Shown piece after piece: positions 1-7,566 of a DNA stretch of 7,932 nucleotides. The notes below the pieces were generated by a model. The model searched no databases, was not told the origin of the DNA, and was given only the letters and a program-made list of their open reading frames with translations. A program made the translations under genes and the position numbers. Position 1 is the first letter of the stretch; every line of letters begins with the position of its first letter. Source of the DNA: Candidatus Hydrogenedentota bacterium (GTDB taxonomy: Bacteria; Hydrogenedentota; Hydrogenedentia; Hydrogenedentales; CAITNO01); contig SLFT01000318.1 of assembly GCA_007124105.1 (NCBI GenBank), forward strand, positions 1 through 7,932. The letters run 5' to 3'.

Positions 1-80
1 ACCCGATTACCGAGCAATTTGACGACGACGCTGCCAACCGGATGCTGCAACCGTCCATGCGCGCGCCGTGGATAATCTGA
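1..80 (+). CDS. C-terminal end of a truncated gene, possibly a Gfo/Idh/MocA-family dehydrogenase
   Basis: The reading frame that begins at base 3 is open from the window edge to a TGA at 78-80 and gives 25 residues ending in RMLQPSMRAPWII. The other two plus frames stop at bases 20-22 and 73-75. The tail, with acidic residues followed by an Asn-Arg-Met-Leu stretch and an Arg-Ala-Pro-Trp ending, resembles the C-termini of Gfo/Idh/MocA NAD(P)-dependent sugar dehydrogenases that are abundant in planctomycete-like bacteria. This is a memory-based resemblance over a short stretch. No Rossmann motif or catalytic residue lies inside the window, so the family call is weak. The gene converges on the large minus-strand gene that ends at 249. 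Confidence 0.45.
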   Translation, partial: PITEQFDDDAANRMLQPSMRAPWII

Positions 81-142
81 CCCGTGTGGGCGCTCTTCGT
101 TGTCGCTTTTCTGGTAAGTGTGTGAGCCGGCCACGTCCATTG

Positions 143-234
143 TGCAATGGGTCGCCGCGGCAAATGACGTTCATCTGGCGCTTGCGCCAGGAAGCTTAAC
201 GGCGTTTACAATATGCAATGGCGGTGCGCGGCAA
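143..234. repeat. Two-copy bipartite direct repeat in the convergent gap
   Basis: The pattern TGCAATGG-N5-CGCGGCAA occurs at 143-163 and again at 214-234. Both 8-base blocks are identical and the 5-base gap has the same length, but the gap bases differ at all five positions. Both copies are followed by ATGA, directly in the first copy and after three extra bases in the second. The first copy also overlaps an inverted repeat, CCATTG-TG-CAATGG, at 137-150. Conserved blocks around a variable spacer could be a protein-binding site pair or the remains of a small duplication. No function is assigned. Confidence 0.5.
175..190. terminator. Perfect GC-rich hairpin between convergent genes, possible bidirectional terminator
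   Basis: CTGGCG-CTTG-CGCCAG forms a perfect 6-bp stem with a 4-base loop, or a 7-bp stem if the two outer loop bases pair. It lies 94 bases after the plus-strand stop at 80 and 58 bases after the minus-strand stop at 249, where both genes need to end. No T-run follows on either strand, so it is not a classical intrinsic terminator. It could be a Rho-assisted or 3'-end-stabilising structure. Confidence 0.3.
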
Positions 235-248
235 CAAATGAACACAGT

Positions 249-3200
249 TTATTCTTGTTGCAAGACGGCAAAGAGGCGCGCCATGTCCGCGCGGATTTCA
301 CGAAACGCCTGCCACTGCGCGTCAGCCTGTTTCCGCGCATCTCTTGTGCCGCCAGCGCCGCTCCCATGACTGTCGGACCATACGCCGTTGAACGAAGCGA
401 TCTCATGGGCGCGTTCCTCCAGCACTGTGTATGCTTCTCGGACGGCCTCGGAGTGCAGATTCCTTGTTTCGGCCTGTTGCGCGGCGCGACGAAGCGCGTC
501 AAGCATGGTGTAGTCCGTAACGGCGTCGCGCACCGCCTCCCAGCGTTTACTGGTCACAACGCCTTCACCCGGGTAGACAAGCATATAATCATTAGCGCCA
601 GGGGGCGGCTCGCGCCACGGGTTGTTGGAAGCAGTGCAATACGTCCAAAAGCCGATGCCGGTCATGCCGTGCTTCCACGCGTGCCAGGCATAAGCGCGGT
701 AGTAGCCAAGCGGCGACTGATGTTTCACGTTGGCTTCGCATTCATAGGTCCAGAGCATGGCATCAAGCGATTTGATGTAGTCCAGTTTTTCGTCGCCCAC
801 GCCGAGCATATAAGCGTAACGATGAGGCGCCCAAATATCCACATAGGGCGCCATGCGTTTCAAGTCGGTCATGGTTGTGCCGCCCACGGGGTTCGCGTAC
901 ACCTGTACATTTGCGTCCGCTTCCTTCGCAAGTTCGGCGTAAGTCATAAAGAAATCCACACTGCCTTCGGTCAATCCAGGCTCATCCCGGGGATATAGCG
1001 CATAGTCTTCATAATCGAAGCCCAGGTCTTTCATGTGGACAATCCAGCGGCGCAGATACGCTACATGCGCCTTGCGCCATAGGTCTGAGCCGTTTGGCGC
1101 GGGCCCCTCCATAGCGTTGTTGTATCCCGATTGCAACAGGATGCCGTGTGGCCCATGCTTTAACACATGGGCATCGTGTTCGCTGAAGTCCATGCTGACA
1201 ATTTCACCTTGTGCGTTGAAAGAAGCGCGGGGCGGGAAAGGCGACACGAAGATATTGGAACCGTGGGCGACCTGGTCATCGAGCGCCGCCTCGGGCTGGT
1301 CGGCCAAGGGCGAGCGATGGACATACGCCCAAGTACACAACCCCAGTGCCTGTTGCTCGGGAATTTGCGCTTCCCATACAGTCAACGCGACCGGAACAAT
1401 CACAGGGGCCGCGCCTACCGCAAGCGGATACAATCGCACTTCGGTCTGCCACACCCCCGGCGCCTTAAACGCGGCGGTGTCGAGGCGAAACCACAACTGG
1501 CGCGCACCCCAGCCGGGCACGGCAATGGTTTGCGCCTGATTGAGCGTGGGCAGCGCATCCGGGGCCATATCCAACATCTGCGTTGGCACTTCAAGCACTT
1601 CGTGTAAGGCGACCACATCACGCGCATGAACAGACTTGTCGGATGTATTTTCAAGAACAAAGTCCCCCATTTCCACACGCAAGGTCTGGGTCTCGTCGGC
1701 GAAGTTGAAGAGATTGACGGCTGCGGATTCTATACTGCCCGTGAAAGCGTCAATCTCAAGGGTATTGTCAGCAGTTCGCCCTTCCACAAGTTCCTGAAAG
1801 CCGCCGAAGGGCGCCCAGGGATTGGCCGCGTGGACGGCAATCGTTCCATCCGTTATTACCGCTTCTTCGGTTGCCGCGTACCACAGTTCACAATCATCAA
1901 TAAGCGCATGTAACTCGTCCCGCAGCTGTCGCTGTTCGTCAAGGGATAACGCCGCAATCTGGTTCACACGCCGTTGCAAGACGTCCGCGCGGGCTCGAAG
2001 CAACAGCAACCTTTCCTGAACACGTTCAGAGGCGGCAAGCGCTGACACTCGCGTTTCAATAGCCTCCAGTAGTTTTTCGACATCGGCCCATTCACGGCCC
2101 AGCGGTTGAACATGTACACGGTGAACCCGTCGCGCCAGTATCTTTCCGTCCTGTTCAAGGACAGCAACAAAAGTAAGGTTGCGGGCGTGTTGTCCATCCA
2201 GTGAATAGCGTGTACGCACCGTTGCTTGAGATTCCCAGGTTGTATGTTCTTCCAGCAGCGGAACATCGTCCAGGCCCGTCGCTTCAAAACGGACGGTTAC
2301 AGGAAGTTCTGCAGGATTGTGAATATCCGCCTCAATAGTATTCCAACCTGCGTATTGGCGACCGAAATCAACACGCGCAAAAGACGCGTCCCTGGTTGTG
2401 GTTGTTGCATGCATTGACGCCACCCGGGCCGCGTTCAACCGATAAGCGGGCCACGGGGCGGCATACTCACCGGCATCCATTGGCCATTGGTACATGCGGA
2501 GAATAGCTGAATTCAACGCCACAGCGACACTGAGACGCCCGTCGCCGTGCGGGTCCAATACTGTTGGCGTTGCATTAATATGAGCGCCTGCATCTATTCG
2601 CGCCAGCAATTCGCCCGCCGCGGTGAATACATGAATGGCAGCGCTGTAACCTCCGATCACAACTTCCAACGAACCGTTCCCCGTCACATCCGCGATGGCG
2701 GGTGAGCGACGCGCGCGCTGTTCCACGTCGCCTTTCCAGAGCAGATCGCCGTCCGCGTTGAGACAGCAGACGTGTCCCGTCAGATCAACAGCGACTATTT
2801 CAGGCGCGCCATCGCCTGTGATATCCGCGACCGCAATAGCGCTGTCAATAACGCCTCTCATGGGATACGACCAAAGCACGCTTCCCCGCGCATTCACGGC
2901 AACCAGCATATTGTCAATCCCGATGATCGCCTCGAGATGGTCGTCACCGGTGAGGTCCCAGACAACCGGGCTTGTTTCCGTTGCGCCTTCGGCAGGCAGT
3001 CGCCAAAGCGGTTCGCCAGAGGCCGATAGGCAAAGCAGGGGCGTATCGCGTGTGCCCACGAGAACTTCGAGCGTACCATCGCCCGTAAGATCGCCTACCG
3101 CCGGCGACGTCACGATTGCCGCAGGTTCCTCATGCCTCCAGACCAAACGCCCACCACCGTCAAGGCAAGTAATCGCTCCGCTCTCATCGCCCAGCACCAG

Positions 3201-3707
3201 ACGCAGGCGACCGTCGTTTGCCAAGTCAGCGACCACAATACTGGTGCCTGCCCATTTTATCGGGGCTTCAAGTTCGTATGTCCAGATACGCGCGCCACGG
3301 CGCCCATCAAGACACACCACACGTCCTGAATTGGACACCGCGAGCACTTCCAACAAACCGTCTCCTGTTACATCCGCAAGGCTGGGAGACACTGTAATGA
3401 AGTCGCCCAGTTCTTCTGATTGCCAGACGCAATTGCCCGCAATGTCAAGGGCAATTACATAACCAGCGGTACTTGCCGCAACGATTTCCGGGCGGCCGTC
3501 CAACAGTAGATCGCCAATGGCCGGGGAGCTGTCAAAATGGCCGGCGTCCAGACGGTACTCCCATGCCGTCGTCGGCATCAGATTTGCTCCGGATGCACCC
3601 GAAAAGGCAATCAATACGAAGCAACTCACGATCACTCGCGCATTCGCATAGCGCCGGCACTCTGCAAAACCTCTATTCAAACCACGGTTCAAGACGTTAC
3701 TGTTCAT
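249..3707 (-). CDS. Exported FG-GAP beta-propeller protein with GH123-like (former DUF4091) catalytic domain
   Basis: Large exported protein of 1152 residues. Residues 1-40 form a signal peptide with an Arg-rich n-region and a hydrophobic core at about 25-37, cleaved near Gly40/Ala41. Eight FG-GAP/VCBS-like repeats follow at about 60-410; their D-x-x-x-D/N-G loops start at residues 66, 112, 161, 206, 251, 295, 340 and 385, and most repeats end in a Leu-Trp strand. This predicts an eight-bladed beta-propeller. Residues 540-605 look like a coiled coil, and 650-780 like a beta-sandwich of the GH123 N-terminal type. Residues 785-1075 match the GH123/DUF4091 TIM barrel, with the YPRDEP motif (Asp908-Glu909), WTYCTASNNPW and a SKRWEAVRD end. 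In characterised GH123 beta-N-acetylgalactosaminidases, an adjacent Asp-Glu pair drives substrate-assisted hydrolysis. The substrate here is unknown. The ATG is supported by AAGGAG eleven bases upstream. The gene is divergent from the antiporter gene. Confidence 0.88.
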   Translation of the reverse strand: MNSNVLNRGLNRGFAECRRYANARVIVSCFVLIAFSGASGANLMPTTAWEYRLDAGHFDSSPAIGDLLLDGRPEIVAASTAGYVIALDIAGNCVWQSEELGDFITVSPSLADVTGDGLLEVLAVSNSGRVVCLDGRRGARIWTYELEAPIKWAGTSIVVADLANDGRLRLVLGDESGAITCLDGGGRLVWRHEEPAAIVTSPAVGDLTGDGTLEVLVGTRDTPLLCLSASGEPLWRLPAEGATETSPVVWDLTGDDHLEAIIGIDNMLVAVNARGSVLWSYPMRGVIDSAIAVADITGDGAPEIVAVDLTGHVCCLNADGDLLWKGDVEQRARRSPAIADVTGNGSLEVVIGGYSAAIHVFTAAGELLARIDAGAHINATPTVLDPHGDGRLSVAVALNSAILRMYQWPMDAGEYAAPWPAYRLNAARVASMHATTTTRDASFARVDFGRQYAGWNTIEADIHNPAELPVTVRFEATGLDDVPLLEEHTTWESQATVRTRYSLDGQHARNLTFVAVLEQDGKILARRVHRVHVQPLGREWADVEKLLEAIETRVSALAASERVQERLLLLRARADVLQRRVNQIAALSLDEQRQLRDELHALIDDCELWYAATEEAVITDGTIAVHAANPWAPFGGFQELVEGRTADNTLEIDAFTGSIESAAVNLFNFADETQTLRVEMGDFVLENTSDKSVHARDVVALHEVLEVPTQMLDMAPDALPTLNQAQTIAVPGWGARQLWFRLDTAAFKAPGVWQTEVRLYPLAVGAAPVIVPVALTVWEAQIPEQQALGLCTWAYVHRSPLADQPEAALDDQVAHGSNIFVSPFPPRASFNAQGEIVSMDFSEHDAHVLKHGPHGILLQSGYNNAMEGPAPNGSDLWRKAHVAYLRRWIVHMKDLGFDYEDYALYPRDEPGLTEGSVDFFMTYAELAKEADANVQVYANPVGGTTMTDLKRMAPYVDIWAPHRYAYMLGVGDEKLDYIKSLDAMLWTYECEANVKHQSPLGYYRAYAWHAWKHGMTGIGFWTYCTASNNPWREPPPGANDYMLVYPGEGVVTSKRWEAVRDAVTDYTMLDALRRAAQQAETRNLHSEAVREAYTVLEERAHEIASFNGVWSDSHGSGAGGTRDARKQADAQWQAFREIRADMARLFAVLQQE

Positions 3708-3718
3708 AATAACGCTGT

Positions 3719-3724
3719 CTCCTT
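3719..3724 (-). promoter_or_regulatory. Ribosome binding site of the GH123-like gene
   Basis: On the minus strand AAGGAG lies eleven bases before the ATG at 3707-3705. The spacing is slightly long but usable. It supports the start that leaves a complete signal peptide; the next in-frame ATG (residue 44) would remove it. Confidence 0.55.
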
Positions 3725-3800
3725 ATTTGTTGTCTTTCCGTTTTCACTATGCTAGGATACTACAAGTCTTTTGAGACAGGCAATGAATGCGTCTTAACGC

Positions 3801-3850
3801 TCAAGGCTTGGGCTACATGTAAACAGGGTGTTACAACCCTTTAGCCTTGA
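3801..3850 (+). other. Long inverted repeat with nested hairpin, possible structured leader
   Basis: TCAAGGCT at 3801-3808 pairs perfectly with AGCCTTGA at 3843-3850. Inside it, AGGGT (3825-3829) pairs with ACCCT (3836-3840) around a 6-base loop. Just outside, GCGTCT (3789-3794) can pair with AGGCGC (3851-3856) with one G-U pair, which would extend the stem; alternatively GCGT at 3789-3792 forms its own small hairpin with ACGC at 3797-3800. If transcription towards the antiporter starts upstream of about 3785, this would be a branched RNA leader. I do not recognise a known riboswitch class. It could equally be DNA operator symmetry. Confidence 0.35.
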
Positions 3851-3912
3851 AGGCGCTGTGTGGGACCTTATGAAATCGGTATGATTTCCAGCATCTGTAA
3901 AATAGTTAGCGT

Positions 3913-3919
3913 AGAAGGA
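3913..3919 (+). promoter_or_regulatory. Ribosome binding site fixing the GTG start of the antiporter
   Basis: AGAAGGA is followed by seven bases and then GTG at 3927-3929. An in-frame TAG at 3912-3914 rules out any upstream extension, and the next in-frame ATG is residue 15, inside the first membrane segment. The start is therefore GTG. The site closely resembles the AGAAGGAG in front of the epimerase-like gene. Confidence 0.8.
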
Positions 3920-3926
3920 AACACGC

Positions 3927-6416
3927 GTGACGAAGTTAATCACCGATCCAATTCTGTTTTTCACTGTTATGGTCACTGCCACACTGCTGGCCCCATTGAT
4001 AGCTGAAAAGCTGCGCATTCCAGATATCGTACTCTTGTTATTAGCGGGCGCTGCGATGGGGCCGCATGGACTTGGCTGGCTGGAACGCAATTCCGCTGTA
4101 ATGCTCTTTGGTTCCATGGGACTTGTGTACATCATGTTTCTGGCGGGACTGGAAATAGACTTGCACAAGTTTATCAGCGCCCGTCAACGAAGCATCATTT
4201 TTGGGTTGCTGACTTTTGCGATTCCTCAAGTTGTCGGATCGCTACTGGGCCGTTATGTACTGTCCATGAGTTGGCCCGCCGCCATACTCATGGCCAGTAT
4301 GTTCGCCTCCCATACGTTGTTGGCCTACCCTGTCGCCAGCAGTCTCGGCATCGTGCGAACCGAACCTGTAGCCATCACCATTGGCGCCACCATCATTACC
4401 GACACCCTGGCCTTACTTGTCTTGGCGGTGGTTGCGGAATCCGCCCGCGGCGCAGAACTGACCCTTAATTTCTGGTTGGTCATCGTGATCGGAATAACGT
4501 TGTTGACTGTGCTGTCGCTTGTAGTCGTTCCCTGGGTCAGCCGCCGTGTCTTTCGGCATGTTGGCGAGGACGGGAACGCGCAGTTTCTCTATGTAATCGG
4601 TATTGTCTGTGTGGTGTCCTTTTTGTCGCACTACGCCAATGTGGAACCGATTATCGGCGCTTTTCTTGCCGGCATTGCCTTTAACAGATTAATCCCCGAG
4701 CATAGCACACTGATGAATCGTGTTGAATTCGTCGGAAAAGCGCTCTTCATCCCCTTTTTCCTCATATCAGTGGGCATGCTGGTGAACCTCGGGGCCGTCG
4801 TACGCGATCCACAAGGTTGGCTGGTGGCGGGCACCATGGTCTGCGCCGTAATCGTCACCAAGTACATGGCATCTCACCTGGCGCGTTACTTTTTTGGCTA
4901 TACGCGCAACGAAGGCAACGTCATGTTCGGCTTGAGCGTAGTACAGGCGGCTGCCACCCTTGCGGCGGCGCTGGTGGGTTTCGAAGTGGGCGTGATTGAC
5001 GAATCTGTACTGAACGGCGCCATTGCCATGATTATGTTTACCTGCCCGCTGGGTTCCTGGGCTGTTGATCGTTATGGCCGATACATGGTCAGCGAAGCCG
5101 TGGGCGTCGAGGGACCGCCTCGCGTCGAACAACGTGTACTTGTACCGGTAAGCAATAAACGAACAGCCATGTCGCTGCTCGACCTGGCATTTGTATTTCG
5201 CGACCCTTCCGAACCAGGCACAATTCATCCCCTTGTTGTTGTTCCCGATGAAGGGGAGGACAGCGCAGCCCTGGCAACCGGCGAGAATTTGATAGCCTCG
5301 TGCGTAACGCACGCGGCATCGGTTGAAGTTACCGTGAACCCCGCTGTTCGCATTGAAATGAATGCCAGCGACGGTATTATTCGCGCCGCCAAGGAACTGC
5401 ATGCCGATATAGTGTTAATTGGATGGGGCGGTCTTGACACCGTCACAACGCGCCTCTTTGGCAGCGTTCGCAAGAAGATGTTGCAGGAATGCCCTGCGCG
5501 TCTTTTCATTGCGCGTCTGGTCTTTCCAATGAACACGTCTCGCAGACTGTTGTTGCCGTTACCTCCGCAATCGGAACGCCGAAGCGATATTCGCGCGTTG
5601 GTGCAGGAAGCGAAGCATATCGCGCGGCAGTTGGGCGCCAATTTGTGCGTCTATCTGAGCGACCCCGCTGCGGCGGCAAAGCTGCGCGCCCTCATTGAAG
5701 ACACACCGCCGGAAATGCCAATAACCATCCACGAAGACCCGGACTGGCCCGCCGCGCGACAACGCCTTTTCGAAGATGTGCATGCTGAAGACATGGCGAT
5801 ACTGCCTGTGGAACGACGGCGCGGCGCGTTTTGGACACCCAGCCTGGACCGTCTTCCGGATGTGATGGCGCAACGTTTTCCGAACGTTAATTTGATTGCC
5901 GCCTACCCATCATTCGTAGCATCCTATCGGCCCGTGGACTACGAATATAGCGATGTGCCCGGTTTTGGCGCTATTGTACCCGTTTCATTGGGGGACGCCG
6001 CGCGTTTTGACGATGCCCTTCGCAATCTTGCGGTGGGCGCCGGTGATTGGGGCACGGCTGAACAAAAGGCGATACACACATTGCTGATTGAATCCGCTCA
6101 TGGGTTCCCGGTGGAAATGGCGCCGGGCGTGGTATTGCTTCATGCGCGCAGCGCCGCTATCGAGGCCATCACACTGCTTGTGGGCATAGGCGTTCGCGAA
6201 TGGGATTTACCCGGTCTCGAAGCGCCTACCCGCATCGTGCTGGCCCTTATAAGTCCCAAAACCAATCCACCGGAAAGTCATTTGGCCGCTTTGGCGAGCA
6301 TTGCCCGCGCATTCCACGACAAAAGCATGGTGTCAAAACTCACGACAGCCGCTGCCGCCGACGAAGTTGCGGAGATTTTGAAGACTTCTCTCGCCGCATC
6401 GAACAATAACAGGTAG
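3927..6416 (+). CDS. CPA2-type cation/proton antiporter with tandem Usp-like domains and a PTS EIIA-like tail
   Basis: Inner-membrane antiporter of 829 residues, expected to exchange Na+ or K+ for H+. Residues 5-385 form the Na_H_Exchanger domain, with about 12-13 membrane segments, a GPHGLGW motif near 45-51, FLAGLEID at 71-78, Thr158-Asp159 in a buried helix (the expected ion-binding Asp) and FIPFFLISVGM at 274-284. The cytoplasmic tail starts near 395. Residues 400-532 are Usp-like, with an exact G-2x-G-9x-G-S nucleotide motif (Gly499, Gly502, Gly512-Ser513). Residues 537-662 look like a second, degenerate Usp domain without that motif. Residues 680-820 resemble PTS EIIA type 2: GVVLLHAR at 734-741 aligns with the usual GIAIPHAR, so His739 is the candidate phospho-acceptor, and HLAALASIA at 785-793 matches the second conserved His region. 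The tail probably senses nucleotide and phosphorelay status. Ion specificity cannot be read. The gene ends 16 bases before the stop of the convergent epimerase-like gene. Confidence 0.9.
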   Translation: MTKLITDPILFFTVMVTATLLAPLIAEKLRIPDIVLLLLAGAAMGPHGLGWLERNSAVMLFGSMGLVYIMFLAGLEIDLHKFISARQRSIIFGLLTFAIPQVVGSLLGRYVLSMSWPAAILMASMFASHTLLAYPVASSLGIVRTEPVAITIGATIITDTLALLVLAVVAESARGAELTLNFWLVIVIGITLLTVLSLVVVPWVSRRVFRHVGEDGNAQFLYVIGIVCVVSFLSHYANVEPIIGAFLAGIAFNRLIPEHSTLMNRVEFVGKALFIPFFLISVGMLVNLGAVVRDPQGWLVAGTMVCAVIVTKYMASHLARYFFGYTRNEGNVMFGLSVVQAAATLAAALVGFEVGVIDESVLNGAIAMIMFTCPLGSWAVDRYGRYMVSEAVGVEGPPRVEQRVLVPVSNKRTAMSLLDLAFVFRDPSEPGTIHPLVVVPDEGEDSAALATGENLIASCVTHAASVEVTVNPAVRIEMNASDGIIRAAKELHADIVLIGWGGLDTVTTRLFGSVRKKMLQECPARLFIARLVFPMNTSRRLLLPLPPQSERRSDIRALVQEAKHIARQLGANLCVYLSDPAAAAKLRALIEDTPPEMPITIHEDPDWPAARQRLFEDVHAEDMAILPVERRRGAFWTPSLDRLPDVMAQRFPNVNLIAAYPSFVASYRPVDYEYSDVPGFGAIVPVSLGDAARFDDALRNLAVGAGDWGTAEQKAIHTLLIESAHGFPVEMAPGVVLLHARSAAIEAITLLVGIGVREWDLPGLEAPTRIVLALISPKTNPPESHLAALASIARAFHDKSMVSKLTTAAAADEVAEILKTSLAASNNNR

Positions 6417-6432
6417 TGGACGCTTTATATGT

Positions 6433-7551
6433 TTATTCAAAATCCAAATACGAATCCACATACGCAGTCTTCACTGCACGACAGTTTTTTTCGAGTGCGG
6501 ACACGTCCGCTTTCGAAGTGATGACGCCAAATTCAAGATGGAATTCACGGCTTTCTCCCGGGCGAAGATACGCAAGCGTCCCCTGCTCTTCATTGGTTTC
6601 GCGGCCCTCAACTGTGCAATTGCAAGGTTCAAAACCGCAAACATAGTCCTGTTCGCCCATCATTTTCCATTGCACGAACCGGGGCAACTCTCGCTTTGAA
6701 TACTTCACATACACGCCGAATCCATTTGCTGCGTTAAACTGGTCATTGAGCATGGCCACTGTAACCATCCCGTCCCGTCCCGGCGCCATGTCGTGGTAGT
6801 AACATTTCTCTTGGTAGTTATGGGTCGGCTTGTCCATGCAATTCCACTGTTCCCGGCCGTCGCGCGCATGATTGTCGCGGGCTGCTACGGCGCGACTGGG
6901 CGCAATAATCCGCGAGTTTTCATCGAGTGCGGGCCAGCCGACGTTGCAATGATACAGCAGCATCAGTCCTGTCTTTTTGAAGCCTTCATTGGTCACTACA
7001 TCGCGAATCCAGAATCGGTTTTCGCCCAGGGCGGTATAAATGGTTCGCGCCAAGGTAAGATTCTCACCGAATACGGAGGTCTCACGCATAACGCCATGTA
7101 CGCGCAGCATATACGTATTGCCTTCCCAATACTGGCGCGTACAGACATCGCGGGCGGGCGTGTTGCTGATGCGTCCGTGCAGGCCTTGGCCGGTCAATGC
7201 GCTATCTTCGGCGGGACCGCCCACCCGTGTAAGGCCGCAGGTTGTCATCATGCCGCCGAAATAGCTGCGCAGCCACCGCAACCCCTCGGGCTCGTAGTAC
7301 TGGGGCGCTACATCTCCGGTGGTCGAGCGCCAGCCCATGGCTTTCCCCTGAAAAGACGCCGACGCGATATCCATGCCACGGTCCAACATCACGGCCACCT
7401 CAAGTCCAACGCCGGTTTTGATAAGCGCGGCGCGTGTCGGTCGTTCGTTGCCATCATCCAATAGAACCCGCCGCACACCAGCTATCTGATCCATGTTGCC
7501 CACCCGTTTGCGCAATTCTTTTGGCGTATACTTCTTTCCGTAAATCTCCAT
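6433..7551 (-). CDS. DUF4432 aldose 1-epimerase-like (galactose mutarotase fold) protein
   Basis: Protein of 372 residues with no signal peptide or membrane segment, so probably cytoplasmic. The sequence matches the DUF4432 family, a branch of the galactose mutarotase-like superfamily; members are expected to interconvert sugar anomers, but few are characterised. Visible landmarks are MMTTCGLTRVGGP at about 100-112, LHGRISNTPA at 124-133 (with His125), LLYHCNVGWP at 198-207, and VCGFEPCNC at 304-312. By analogy with GalM, His201 would be the general acid and Glu308 the general base; this assignment is inferred from order and context. The ATG at 7551 is chosen because AGAAGGAG lies seven bases upstream; a longer frame to 7611 has no ribosome binding site and adds a basic, unrelated 20 residues. 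It may process sugars released by the nearby GH123-like protein, but the two genes are separated by the antiporter gene. Confidence 0.85.
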   Translation of the reverse strand: MEIYGKKYTPKELRKRVGNMDQIAGVRRVLLDDGNERPTRAALIKTGVGLEVAVMLDRGMDIASASFQGKAMGWRSTTGDVAPQYYEPEGLRWLRSYFGGMMTTCGLTRVGGPAEDSALTGQGLHGRISNTPARDVCTRQYWEGNTYMLRVHGVMRETSVFGENLTLARTIYTALGENRFWIRDVVTNEGFKKTGLMLLYHCNVGWPALDENSRIIAPSRAVAARDNHARDGREQWNCMDKPTHNYQEKCYYHDMAPGRDGMVTVAMLNDQFNAANGFGVYVKYSKRELPRFVQWKMMGEQDYVCGFEPCNCTVEGRETNEEQGTLAYLRPGESREFHLEFGVITSKADVSALEKNCRAVKTAYVDSYLDFE

Positions 7552-7558
7552 GAGTATT

Positions 7559-7566
7559 CTCCTTCT
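7559..7566 (-). promoter_or_regulatory. Strong ribosome binding site fixing the start of the DUF4432 gene
   Basis: On the minus strand AGAAGGAG is followed by seven bases and then the ATG at 7551-7549. This is close to a full anti-16S match at ideal spacing and overrules the longer frame that starts at 7611. Confidence 0.85.

Larger units (their letters stand above)
3708..3926. promoter_or_regulatory. Divergent intergenic region carrying both promoters and several inverted repeats
   Basis: This 219-bp region must hold the start signals of the minus-strand GH123-like gene and the plus-strand antiporter gene. Plus-strand candidates include TATGAT at 3880-3885 (five of six -10 matches, poor -35), TTGAAG at 3847-3852 with TATGAA at 3869-3874 (16-base spacer), and TTGTCT with TAGGAT near 3730-3758. 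None is decisive. The minus-strand promoter is also unclear; TAGTAT (complement of 3757-3762) is a weak -10 candidate. Inverted repeats are GTCT/AGAC near 3766-3777, GCGT/ACGC at 3789-3800, TCAAGGCT/AGCCTTGA at 3801-3850, AGGGT/ACCCT at 3825-3840 and GAAATC/GATTTC at 3872-3888. They could be operators or a folded 5' leader. Confidence 0.5.

Noticed and set aside
213..998. 261-residue plus-strand frame antisense to the GH123-like gene
   Set aside because: It lies opposite the 3' part of a well-supported gene and has the composition of a reverse-frame shadow, with no recognisable domain.
4767..5402. 211-residue minus-strand frame opposite the antiporter gene
   Set aside because: It is antisense to strongly conserved antiporter coding sequence and is rich in His, Arg and Asn in the manner of shadow frames.
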